64,000 bases of DNA from Vanilla planifolia (Eukaryota; Streptophyta; Magnoliopsida; Asparagales; Orchidaceae): the NCBI GenBank assembly GCA_023846275.1, contig JAIUJO010000157.1, positions 770,983 through 834,982 on the forward strand, read 5' to 3'. The notes under the pieces were generated by a model. It made no database searches. It was not told where the DNA came from and was given only the letters and a program-made list of their open reading frames with translations. Below, in pieces: positions 33,676-45,112 of the stretch (position 1 is its first letter; each line of letters begins with the position of its first letter). A program made the translations under genes and the position numbers.

Positions 33676-36600
33676 CATATACACACACATGCACATGAAA
33701 ACACATGCACAAACATGCACACACATAGGAACTCACACATGTACTCACACATCTGATCACACATACACACACGAAACCACACACGCTCACAAGGCACAAA
33801 CATTTAAGCATGAATTACACACACATAAATGCATGTGAACATGAACGCACACATGTATGCACACACACACACACATGCATTCGCTCTTATGCATGAACAT
33901 AGATGTACATATACACATATTCCAAGACAAATACACACACTCACCCAGACCGTATGTATAAACACAAACTCATGTAAACATGTGCGCACATACACACACA
34001 CACATGCATATGCACAAGCACATGCACGCACAAACTAGACAAACATGCATAATCACACAATAGCATATGCACACACACACACACGCACACATGAACACAC
34101 ATAGATGCACACACACACACAAATGTGATCGTGTGCACAGACTTGCACACAAACATATGCACTCATGCACACACAAAAATGCTCATATACATCCACTCAC
34201 ACAAACACCAACACATTTGCATCGACACATAGACATGCACATGACACATACACTCACATACATATGTTATTAGACAAACATAAATACACAAACATGCATA
34301 CACACCCACCCACATGCATCTATGCACACATAAATATGCACTTGCACATAGACACACAAGCACGCACACACATAAGCAAACCCTCACTCACGCACACACA
34401 CATAGATGAAAACATGCACTACATGTAGACAAACATGCATAAGTAAAGAAACACACACACACACACATACACAAACACATAGACATAAACATAGAAAACC
34501 ACATGCACATGCATAATGACACACATGTAATCACACAACCAAACACATATACACAAATACACACTTGCATACTTGCACGTGCACATATGCATATGTGCAT
34601 GCATGTCAATGCATATAGAGACACACACACAACCACACACATGCACATGCACACACTCACAACACACAAGCATGCACACACAATCTTGCACATGCGCACA
34701 CACATGTACCCATATTTACGCAAGCTCTCACAGACACACACACATATACATACACGCACATGCATGCACAACCCCACACCCACACATACTCAGACACTCA
34801 CTAATGCACACATGCACACGAACACATCCTCATGCACTAACAGAAGTACACACACAATCCCACTCACGACACATGAATACAAACACATGCACACACATGC
34901 ACTTGCATACACATACACACACATTGGCACACATAGATACACAAGCACAAATGTGCATTCACACAGAAACACAGGCACACCCACACACTCCTAAGCACCC
35001 ACATGTGCACACATGCATGCAGACACATAACAACACATGCACATTTACACACAAACTTACACATGCTTCTATAAGCACAAACATTAACTGATACATGCAC
35101 ACGAACACATCCACACACAAAGGTATACACATACAAGAACACATGGACAAGCATAAAAACACACCTGTGCCCACAGCGATTTCATTTATGATCACACCAA
35201 GATACACTACATAGACACACACATAGACATGCACACATTCATACATAGCACACGTAGTAAACATATACACATGCATACAATCATGTGCATGCACACATGC
35301 ACATTGGTGCATACTAGCAAACAGACTTGCACATGCATGCACACCAAAACACATGCACCTGTATGCTTGCAAACTTGCATGACACATAAATATGCACACA
35401 CCAACACAAGCACACACATATACACACAAACAAATATGCATGAATATACATACAGACTAATGCATGCACACTTAGGCACACACATACACATTCATATGCA
35501 TGCAAATACACGTATAAGCATATCAATAAGTGCACATACACACATGCACACACTCTATCTTATATATGATAATAAACAAAGGACACTCAAATGCACAAAG
35601 ACCCATAGTTGCACAAATGAACACTCCTATAAACACACAAATAGACATGTATGCACACATAGACACATGTACGCACACATACACACACACGCACATGTGT
35701 GTCCACACACATGCACACACGTGTGCATGCACACATACATTAACACACACACACATAAACAAAAACTACATGAACATAAAGACAAATGTGCACATACATA
35801 AACACACAAATGTAAGCAAATATATAGAGACAAACAAACACATGCACACACAACGTGTGCATAGACACCCATACAAACCCTCACATGTACACTCACACAT
35901 GCACACATGCATACGCATAGACACACACACACCCACACACACTAACACATGTACACAGACACATACAATCACACATGTGCACACACATGCATATAAACAT
36001 ACTTGCACATGTGCACACTCACACAAACATGCACACACACATATACCCATACACACAAGCATGCACACAAACACAGATTGCCACACACATGTGCATGCAT
36101 ACAAACACATACACACAAGCACAAACACACATGTAGACACACACACATGCAAGTAATCATAGACACACAAACACACAAACACACAAAAAAAATGAACACA
36201 TACACATACATGAACACACATGCTCAAATATGTGCACACATATGCACACACACGCACATCAATGCACACACATGAACACAAACACACCTGCACACATTTA
36301 AGCACATGCATAGATAAAATTATACATACACACAAACACTTACACAAAAATATACTAACAGGCCTATACACGTATGCACACAGACACATGAACATGCACT
36401 TGTTCACACAAGTATATAAGCACACATGCATACACACATGAGCACACAAACACACATATACATGTATGTATGCACACACATAAATAGATACATACACATA
36501 CCCATGCACACATGTGCACAAATATATGTATGCACATGCACACATACACACTCACATGCACAAACTCACATGTGGACACACAATCACACACACACATGTA

Positions 36601-36977
36601 CAAGCACATGTGTATGCATATGCATGAATGCATGCACAAGTATGCATACACTTACACATGCACATATACACATGTAGAAAAATATAAGCACTCTCATATG
36701 CACACATACAGGCACACCCACACCCACACCCACACATACCTACACAAGCACAAACACCAACAAGTACACATGTTCACAAATACACATGCACATACAATAA
36801 TGCACAAAAACATGCTCATGCACAAGCACCCACAAGCCAACAGTCATGCACAAAAAAACCACACACACATGCCTACTTTCATACATACACAAGCGTGCAT
36901 ACACAAACACATGCATACTGCATGCATATACACACACAAATAGACAAAAACAAAGACAAACACATACAAGAACATAT
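33676..36977. repeat. CA-rich degenerate array 3
   Basis: Continuation of the CA/ATGC alternating array between element A and element B, in the same orientation as array 2. It includes the longest spurious open frame of the window (261 codons, 35,766-36,551, minus strand), a Cys/Val-rich string without any domain. Confidence 0.93.
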
Positions 36978-38731
36978 TGCACCATTTGATATAATGATTA
37001 CAGAATAAAGTTTAAGTATTTACTAATTCCATGTTAAGCTTAGTATTATTTTAATTAAATCTTAAAGAGTATTTTAGTGATCAAAATTTATTAAAGTAAA
37101 GGCTATTGTAGCATAAACAATGATTGTAATTTGATGGCTCAAACTATTAACTTTGGAGCCAAGGACAATGGTCATTATAGGGTGGCTAATTCATAGAGAA
37201 CTTCCTTTCTAAACCTTATTAGCTAATATATTAAATTTTTAAATTCTTCTCAATTGTGGCACATAAAACTATCATCCTTCATATATATGTTAATTTAGCT
37301 TAAGTTTTATTTTTATTAGAAGGTGTTTAAGTTAACATTCAAATACTTTTTTTATAAAAAAATTCATTATAAAAAATGTTTTTGCATAAGAAACCTCAAC
37401 GCTAAGCCCGAACAGCTTATGTTATGTGCCCTAAAAGTGAGAAAAGCCTTAGGGACTTGTAGGCTAAGAACCTGACCAAAACAAAGATGGGTCAAGCCTA
37501 AGTATCAGTTAAGTCAAGTTACTAGTGTGGCCAGTCTTTGGTGTGGCTTTTGTGAAATGAGCCATGGTAGACTCATTATTTAATTTATGTAAATTAGGTG
37601 TATTTTTTGAACCCATATGTATGTATTGGTGACTAAGGTAATGACATCGGGAGAACACCAGGGGTAGCCAAACCCATTAGGCTGATAATAATATGCAGTA
37701 GATGTATTATAAGTAAAAAATACTTGAATAGTTTGCAATATGGACTAAAGATAAGCTTTGCCAACTTGAGATTTATACAATGATTGATCATGGATTTTCA
37801 CAATCAAGCAATCCAGATCATGGCCACATTTGTGAACAATTTTCTATCTTCTGTTATTCATCTTTTATACATAATCAAATAGATGAGAGTCTCTTCATCT
37901 TTGTGATTAGTAATGTCATCATTACTATGATCCATCCATCTTTTAAATCCAATGCTGTAGATCCTACCTCACCATGATTAGATCTAAACCCTTAATCATT
38001 TAAGATGATTCGATGACTATCAATTTATTCGTGTAATCAAATGATAGCTGCACTATATTCTTTGTTGTAATGATTAGCTTTCTAAAAAATAGATTCTAGT
38101 CATTAGAGAAGTTATTTTTTGAGTTTTACATTTCAACTATAAACAATGATCATTTATCAAGCAAAAATACAATTAAATCAACCTTGAAAATTTTCATATA
38201 AGTCCAAGTGAAGTTCAAACAATGAGCAACAAATTTTTACACAATTATAGGAGATACAAATTTTCATTGGTCTCTATTTCTATTGTTCCATTAATAATCA
38301 TTTCTGTAGTTTTTGGTAACATCTACTTCATCCACTAATAGTGCTATTTGTTTAAAGAATTAATGGTGTAGGGATTTTGTAAGCAAAAAATTATAAAGTT
38401 TAAAATTTCTCTAGCAAGCATAAATATATTTGATTTTGCCATCTCAGTGGAGCACTAGTGTGTATTTGGTTTACCCTTACCAACTCAACAAAAAAGATGG
38501 TTTGTAGAAGCCCAATCAGGGATTAGAGGTGGATGTAGACACCAGTTTTTGCCAAACCACCTAAAAATATTTTATGTATTTCATTTATTATTGAGCAATT
38601 TTATTTTATTGATAAAAGAAAATTACTTTTAGGTTTGAAAAATTTTTTCTACTTTTTGGAATAAAAACATTTTTTAAATTCACAATTCATCCCTCCTCTC
38701 TTGTTCATTTTGTCTCACATATTTTATAACA
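36978..38731 (+). repeat. Element B 5' LTR
   Basis: About 1.75 kb, starting tgcaccatttgatataatga at the edge of the CA array and ending tataaca before agtgatattag. Its first 0.7 kb matches 44,405-45,112: ctttggagccaaggacaatgg against ctttagagccaatgatagtgg, ggtgactaaggtaatgacat against ggtgactctggtaatgacct, gatgtattataag in both. Its 3' part carries gtggatgtagacacc (38,529) and aattcatccctcctctcttg, common at the 3' ends of plant Copia LTRs. It is distantly related to the element A LTR. Confidence 0.85.
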
Positions 38732-38733
38732 AG

Positions 38734-38748
38734 TGATATTAGTGAGAG
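38734..38748 (+). promoter_or_regulatory. Primer-binding site (initiator Met tRNA), element B, mutated
   Basis: tgatattagtgagag follows the LTR end ataaca. It is a decayed form of the usual tggtatcagagcgag. Position and length fit; about three bases differ. Confidence 0.7.
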
Positions 38749-38756
38749 ATTTTTGT

Positions 38757-39990
38757 TAAAATAAAGAAATTTCTTAGACAAGATCCTTTACCTTGTGTTG
38801 AAGACAATGTATTTTTATTTGAGGGAGCTTTATCACATTGCCCACCTTTATTTAAAGGTTATTTTTATCTCTATTGGAAAAATCATATGCATTTATTTTT
38901 AAAGTCTATTGATTTGAAAATTTGGGATATTATTGAAAAATGTTAAAGTTTTAGACTAAGATTGTTGATGGAGAAAAATTGAGAAAACCTGTATATGAAC
39001 TCAATCTTGAAGAAAAACATAGAGCACAACTTAATTCTGATGTTATAAATATTTTGTGTTGTGGTTTGGGTGCCTCCAAATATAATCAGATCATGAACTT
39101 GAAAATGACACAAGAGATTTAGTCTCAACTTGAAGTTACCTATGCGGGTACTTCTCATGTTAAAGAGATTAATCAACATGCTCATGCATTAGTATCAATT
39201 ATTTCCAATGAATATGGATGAGAGTATTTATGTTATATTTATAAGATTTACAAATATTATTAATGGTTTTTTTAATCATGGCAATGTGATTTTTGCTAGT
39301 GAATAGGTTCAAAAGATACTATGAGTTCTTCCTCAATAATATGACCCATTGGTGACAACATTGAAACCAAAAAAAAATATTTTGCTGTCATTGGATGAGT
39401 TATTAGGTGAACTCTTGACAAACAAAATTGAGCTTGTAAGAAGAAGGGATGAAGAACTTGTGATTGAAAAAGGGAAAAAAAGAAGGAAGTGATAATATCA
39501 TTTATAGCTAATTCCCTTAGTAACTCAAATTTCTCAATCTCAAGTAAGGTAACTTTTATCTAAAAAAGTTTATCTAGATTATATAAAAAAGGAAATATTG
39601 GTAAATACATTGGGAATAATAAGAAACAAAAGGGAAAGATGGTCTCACATGAAGAAAGAATTTTTTATGAATGTAAACTTTCTAGGCATATAAGGCCAAA
39701 TTACCTTAACTATAAGAAGAGACTAGAAAAGTTTCAAAAACAAAAGATAAAGAAGAAAGCTATGAAGATATCTTGGAATGATTTTGATAATTCTTTTAAT
39801 GATGAAGATAAGAAGAAGAGTTTGATTTGTCTTCTAACGAAGGATAGGATTCTAATTGAAACATTAGAAGAAGAGATATGTTCATCTTCCCCCTCTTATC
39901 ATCTTCTTATATTATTAATTATGAAGAACAATATATTAGTGTCTACACAAACTATTAAAATTTATCTTTTAAAGAAGAGCATGAAAACTA
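38757..39990 (+). pseudogene. Copia gag remnant, element B
   Basis: Starts FLRQDPLP...LFKGYFYLYWKNHMHLFL (38,772-38,910), then LKIWDIIEK. The UBN2-like part survives as SIYVIFIRFTNIINGF, a stop-damaged KIL-LPQ-YDP, and LLSLDELLGELLTNKIEL (about 39,200-39,440). The zinc knuckle at about 39,658-39,705 reads FYECKLSRHIRPNY: of the four ligands C-C-H-C, the first and last Cys are now Phe and Tyr. A KKKAMKISWNDFDNS linker follows. Multiple stops; non-functional. Confidence 0.8.
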
Positions 39991-40368
39991 CTTAGGTGTG
40001 TATGAACACTTGAATGAGTTGAATGCTAATTAGTTGCATGTGAATAAAGTTGAAAGAGATGAAAAGATTTTGTTGCTATCAAAAACATATGCTTAGTGAA
40101 AGATCTAAATAATTTAAAACATTTGCATGATCATTGTAGGAGTTTATTTGGATATGCTAAAATATGACGTATTCTTTTACTCAAAAATGTTGTTTATAAT
40201 TATTGCATGAAAATTAGACATATTTCTAATTATTATAAATCTAAAAATGTTGTTAATAGTAAGCCTCTTAAATTTGTATGGATTAAAAAGGATAGTTCAA
40301 TAAATAATCATGTTAAGACATGTGCACCATAAAAGGTTTGGGTCCTAAAAACTAATATTTGATCTATT

Positions 40369-40560
40369 TTGTGGGCATGCCTTCCTTCAAGGATTAGGGG
40401 AGGTATGTGGTACTTAAATAGTGGATGCTCAAGATACATGACTGGAGGTACATCTTTATTCATCCAATTGAAATCTTATGATGGTGGTGAGTTACTCTTG
40501 GTAACAACTCTAAGAAGACAATTATTAGAATTAGAACCATGGGAAACTCACATACTTTTA
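40369..40560 (+). pseudogene. Copia aspartic protease remnant with lost catalytic Asp
   Basis: WYLNSGCSRYMTG (40,408-40,446) is the protease active-site region, whose family form has Asp-Ser-Gly. Here the catalytic Asp codon is AAT (Asn, 40,417-40,419), a G-to-A change that would abolish cleavage of the polyprotein. The open frame continues 30 codons, then shifts into the next frame, where the GAG-pre-integrase region begins (40,539). Confidence 0.85.
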
Positions 40561-40960
40561 TAAAAGAGATCCTTCTTGCTCAAGACTTAAGGTACAATCT
40601 TCTTAGCATTAGTCAATTATTTGATTTAAATTTTAATATTTTTTTTAATAAAAATAAATATATTATTAGTAAAAATAATGTTCCACTTATCATTAAAAAT
40701 ATAAAATATAATAAAAATATTTTATTTTTACACATGATTAAGGACAGTGGTTTAGAATGCCTTACGACCCATGATAATAATTTTACATTATGGCATAAGA
40801 GATTTTGTCATTTAGGTAAATATTTTTTTTAAAAGCATTCAAAGTTTAATCTAGTTAGAGATTTGCAAATGTTAATTGGTGAAATAATAAATTATATTAT
40901 CCATGTCAATTAAGAAAACAAACAAAAGAGAGCTTTGAACCACTTAAAGACATTACAATT
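40539..40960 (+). pseudogene. GAG-pre-integrase remnant, element B
   Basis: Reads IKEILLAQDLRYNLLSISQL, a hallmark of Copia pol between protease and integrase, then about 50 residues of Asn/Lys/Ile-rich sequence, then LWHKRFCHLG, which carries the His-x3-His half of the integrase zinc-binding HHCC motif (family LWHxRLGH). The Cys half is recognisable only as CQLRKQTKESFEP after a frameshift near 40,905. Confidence 0.85.
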
Positions 40961-41490
40961 CAGAAACTATTAGAACTTGTTCATTTACATCTACTTTGTT
41001 CTATTCATCTAGAGTCTTTTGATAGAAGAAAATATGGGATAGTAGTTATTGATGACAAGATCAAATTTATATGAGACAAACACAAAGTATTTGAAAACTT
41101 TATTAGATTGATTACTATGATTGAAAAAGAATCTAAAGTTAAGTTAGAATTTATTAGGAATTATAATAGATGGGAATTTAAGAATGAGTTATTCAATGAT
41201 TTTATGGCAAAAATAGAGTGAAGCATACATTTTATTCACCTATAACCCCTTAATAAAATGGTGCGGTTAGGAGAAAGAATAGAATATTACTAGGCGTTGC
41301 AATTGTATACTTAATTAGTATAGTTTTCTCAAGTATTTTTTGGCATAGGCAATTAATACTATCTATTATGTATTTAATAATATTACAAGCTTTATTAGAT
41401 ATTTTCCCTTTTGAATTACTTTATGACAAGAAGCACATTGTATCCCATTTTGATGTGTTTGGATGCAAATATTTCATTTTAATTAATGGA
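40961..41490 (+). pseudogene. Copia integrase core remnant, all three catalytic residues lost
   Basis: The core can be followed as LLELVHLHLLCSI, then YGIVVIDDKIKF, then FIRNYNRWEFKNELFND, then YSPITP-stop-stop-NGAVRRKNR. At the three DD35E positions: the first Asp (family H-x-D-L) is His (40,988-40,990), the second (R-S-D) is Tyr (41,162-41,164), and the Glu (NGxxERKN) is Arg (41,269-41,271). The conserved PQQNG is P-TAA-TAA-NG. There are further frameshifts. Integration activity is impossible. Confidence 0.85.
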
Positions 41491-41498
41491 AAAAGGGA

Positions 41499-41771
41499 TT
41501 GGATAAATTTGATGCTAAGTTTTATGAAGGAATTTTTTTAGGGTGCTCACCTACTAGTAGAACATTTAGAGTATACAATAAGAGATCACTAGTTGTAAAA
41601 GAAATAATTCATGTCAAATTTGATGAATCTCTTATTGAAGAATTTGGTAGTTATCATCTCCAAGATGTTCATCTTGATGAATTAGAAGATTTAAGACTTA
41701 GAGAAGAAAGATTGAAAGATATAATTGATGGTAATGAATCAATAAACAAAGAAAATCAAATTAAGAAGTAA
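41499..41771 (+). pseudogene. Integrase C-terminal / RT linker, element B
   Basis: The longest clean stretch of element B: 90 codons with FDAKFYEGIFLGCSPTSRTF, RVYNKRSLVVKEIIHVKFDE and SLIEEF. These are the well-conserved Copia motifs KxDxKxxxGIFLGYS and VYNxxTxxVxExxxVxFDE after the integrase core. An acidic, Glu/Leu-rich tail follows. The frame starts in mid-domain, so it is not an independent gene. Confidence 0.85.
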
Positions 41772-42115
41772 TTGAGACATTCTAAGGATCCATCTAGTGA
41801 GTTGATTATAGGAGACATAAAAGAGAAAGTTAGGACTAAAAGCTCTTTTAATCATGCAACATTTGTATCTAATATTTAAACTAGTTCTATAGAAAATGCT
41901 TTTGAAGATAAGCCTTGGATTATTGTACGAATGAAGAATTAGTACAATTTTAAAGGAATCAAGTTTGGGACCTTGCACTTTGGCCAAATGATAAAATAAT
42001 CATTAGTACAAAATGAGTGTTAAAAAACAAGTTACATAAAAAATGAAGTTATAAAGAATAAAGCTCGATTAATAGCCCAACGATATTGTCAAGTTGGAGT
42101 ACAAGTGGATGAGAC
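41772..42115 (+). pseudogene. Copia reverse transcriptase N-terminus, truncated
   Basis: Decayed start of RVT_2: SSELIIGDIKEKVRTKSSF (the LIIGDxxxGVRTRS motif), then AFEDKPWIIVRMKN (family ALxDxxWIxAMQEE), then NKARLIAQRYCQVGVQVDET. The last three residues, DET, fall at 42,107-42,115, and the next bases are tgcacacacaggcacatac, i.e. CA array. The fingers-palm region with the catalytic YVDD, and RNase H, are missing. Confidence 0.85.
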
Positions 42116-44404
42116 ATGCACACACAGGCACATACACACATATTCTTATGCACACACATACAGTTTATTCACGCAAATGCACACACATATTCATACACAC
42201 ATAAACAAACATGCACACAGACATGCACAAGTACATGCATGCACACATATACACTTGCACATGCAAACACAAGCACACAAACACACAATAACATGCACGT
42301 GCACACTTATAAATGCAAAAATGCATAGACACACATGTGGAAACACATATGGACACAAACACAAATGACCATGCACACGTAAGCACACACCCCCTACACA
42401 CGCACATGCATACATGTCTACATACACAAACCCACATATGCACTTTCACACACTTGCATACACACTCATATTTACATGCATGCTAAAACACATATGTGAA
42501 TGAACACATGCATGCACATATAAGAAGCACACTTGCTTATCCATGCACACAAATGTACACAAACACCAACCCATGCACTCACTCAAATGTGCATATGCAC
42601 TCACACAAACACATGTGTTCACACATCCACATACACATGCACACACCATACAAGCGCAACCATGTACAAATAAACAAGCACACATATACAAACAAGATAC
42701 ACTAACATATGCACAAGTATGCACATAGACACACTCATACACGAAAGTGCACAAATTCACACATATACATCCACACATGTACGCATGAACACACACACAC
42801 TAGCAGACAGACATACACATTTGTGCATATTTGCACATAAACATATATAAATGCACAAACATGCATAAACATGCAAAAACACACAAACACTGACATATAC
42901 ACTTAAAAGCACACAAATGCACATGCACTCACACACACACATGCTTACATGCACACACACATACAAACAAGTGCATACATGTACACATCCATGCAAACAC
43001 ACACCTGTGTAATCTCCCACACATACTCCATCCATGCATACGCAAATATATGTACACACATAACCACACTTACACCTACACAAACACATCGATGCACATA
43101 TACACACATACATACATAGACATGCACAAATGCAAACACACAAATAAATACACACATGCATGGACCTATGCACACATGCATATGCAAGCATAACCAAACA
43201 CGTACCTACACATGAACACACACACACACATATATGCACACACATAGACACTCAAGCACACACATGCATACACACAAACACACTCATCTACATACGTAAC
43301 ATGCACACATAGACATAAATGCATGCACATACATAATTGCACACAAACATGCACATAGGCACACACAAACACATGCAAAAACAATTACGCATATACATAG
43401 ACAAATGTAAGAATGCACATAATTAACCACATAAAAACTCACAAACAAGCATATACAAATACATGCATAGAAAAACTTGCACACACATATATGGACACAC
43501 ACATAGAAAACCATGCAGACACATACACGTGCACATGCTCACAAAGGCATATACACACATATGTATACACAAATGAGTGCACAAACACAAACACATATAC
43601 ATATATGTATGCACACAAACAAAACACATGTGCACATGCATGCATGCACACACATGCATATGAATGCACATATGGCCAAAGACACAGACTCATGCAAACA
43701 CACACACACATGCACACAAACATATCTGCCCATGCACATGCACATACACATATTGACAAACATGCACGTGCCCATTCACACATGCACATAGATATATGCA
43801 TGAACGTACAAACATACACATACACACTCTCAGATTTGTGGACATGCACAAACTCATATGTGCACACACATAGTCATACACACACATAGACATGTACATC
43901 TGTATGCACATGCATGAATGTGGACATATGCACATGATCACAATGCATAAATAAAAAACTACACATACATTCTTGCACATGTACATATAAACATGTACAT
44001 TGATAGACCAAAACTCCCACACAAAGAAGCATACACAAAAATACCCATGCACACACACACACACACACACACACTGACATATACAACTACACACACATAG
44101 GAACACACATGCACCCACACACACACACACACACACACCCACACATACCCACACATGCACAAACATAAATAAGCACACACATACATGACCAAATACACAT
44201 GCATTCATAGGCATTAAAAAAACACACTCATGCTCACATATGCAATAGCACATAGTCACACATAAAAATACAACTACACACACACATGAACACCTACACA
44301 CATATGCATAAGCACACACACACACACATACACGTACATATTCACATGCATGCACATGTATACATACACAAAAACACAAACACGTGCACACACGCAACAA
44401 TTTA
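42116..44404. repeat. CA-rich degenerate array 4
   Basis: 2.3 kb of the same alternating CA/ATGC array, located exactly where the rest of pol would lie between the truncated RT and a partial LTR. Orientation is the same as in arrays 2 and 3. Two clean (CA)n runs occur near 44,050-44,075 and 44,115-44,140. Confidence 0.93.
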
Positions 44405-45112
44405 TGGTACCTTTTGATACGATGATAATAAAACCAAGGCTAAGTGTTGTTTCAGTTAAATTTAAAGGATTTTTTAGTAATCTAAGTTTGTTAGAGTAAG
44501 AGTTGTTGTAACATAAATAGTGAATGCAATCTAGTAGCTTAACCTACTGACTTTAGAGCCAATGATAGTGGTCTTTGTGGAGTAGATAATCCACAAATAA
44601 CTTCATTTATAAAACTTAATGGTTAACATGTTAAACCTTTAAATTCTTTATGAATATAGAACATAAGACTATCATAATTCATGTATATGTAAATTTGGTC
44701 TATGTCACATTTTATTGGAAGGTATTTGAGTTTTCTTATATTCACATATTTTTTATATAAAATTTTTATTAAAAAAATATTTTTTCCTAAGCACTCCCAT
44801 CGCTCAGTGTAAAGGGCTTAGGTTATGTTGCCCAAAAAGGCCACGAGCTTTGGCGACTCAGAGGCCATGAGCCTAATTGAAAACTGAGACAAGTCAAACC
44901 TAAGTATCATTTAAGTAAGGTTACTGTTGTCATCAATCTTTGAGGAGGTTTAAACCAAACGAGTTAGGACAAACTCGTTATTTAATTTATGTAAATTGAG
45001 TATGGTCATAACCATATGCACACGTTGGTGACTCTGGTAATGACCTCCCTAGAATACCAGGGGTAACCAACCCCATTTGATTGATAATAATATGTAGTGG
45101 ATGTATTATAAG
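44405..45112 (+). repeat. Partial LTR related to element B
   Basis: Starts tggtaccttttgatacgatg, matching the element B 5' LTR start (tgcaccatttgatataatga), and stays collinear with it for about 700 bp, to gtggatgtattataag against gtagatgtattataag. By eye about a quarter to a third of positions differ. At 45,113 the match stops and satellite sequence begins. No PPT is present upstream. It may be the 3' LTR of element B or the 5' end of another copy. Confidence 0.8.

Larger units (their letters stand above)
36978..42115 (+). mobile_element. Element B: 3'-truncated Copia retrotransposon
   Basis: LTR (36,978-38,731), PBS, gag, protease, GAG-pre-integrase, integrase and the first part of RT, in the standard Copia order (integrase before RT). 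The coding region is interrupted by many stops and frameshifts. It stops within RT at the conserved DET of the RNKARLxAxGYxQ...DET stretch, where CA array takes over. The remaining RT, RNase H and PPT are absent. A related partial LTR lies 2.3 kb downstream at 44,405 and may be its 3' LTR. Confidence 0.85.

Noticed and set aside
35766..36551. 261-codon open frame (and many others of 100-254 codons in the CA arrays, such as 9,926-10,690) that could suggest Cys- or His-rich proteins
   Set aside because: Alternating purine-pyrimidine DNA cannot contain a stop codon, so open frames arise in all six frames. The products are low-complexity strings without domains, and overlapping frames are equally open.
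41040..41080. IDD in YGIVVIDDKIKF taken as the first catalytic Asp of the integrase
   Set aside because: In Copia integrases the first DDE aspartate lies upstream in the H-x-D-L-x-G-P segment; here that position is His at 40,988-40,990. The IDD is the conserved strand that follows.
36978..45112. Element B as an intact, possibly active Copia element
   Set aside because: Protease and integrase catalytic residues are changed, frames are broken repeatedly, RT is truncated and RNase H is absent.
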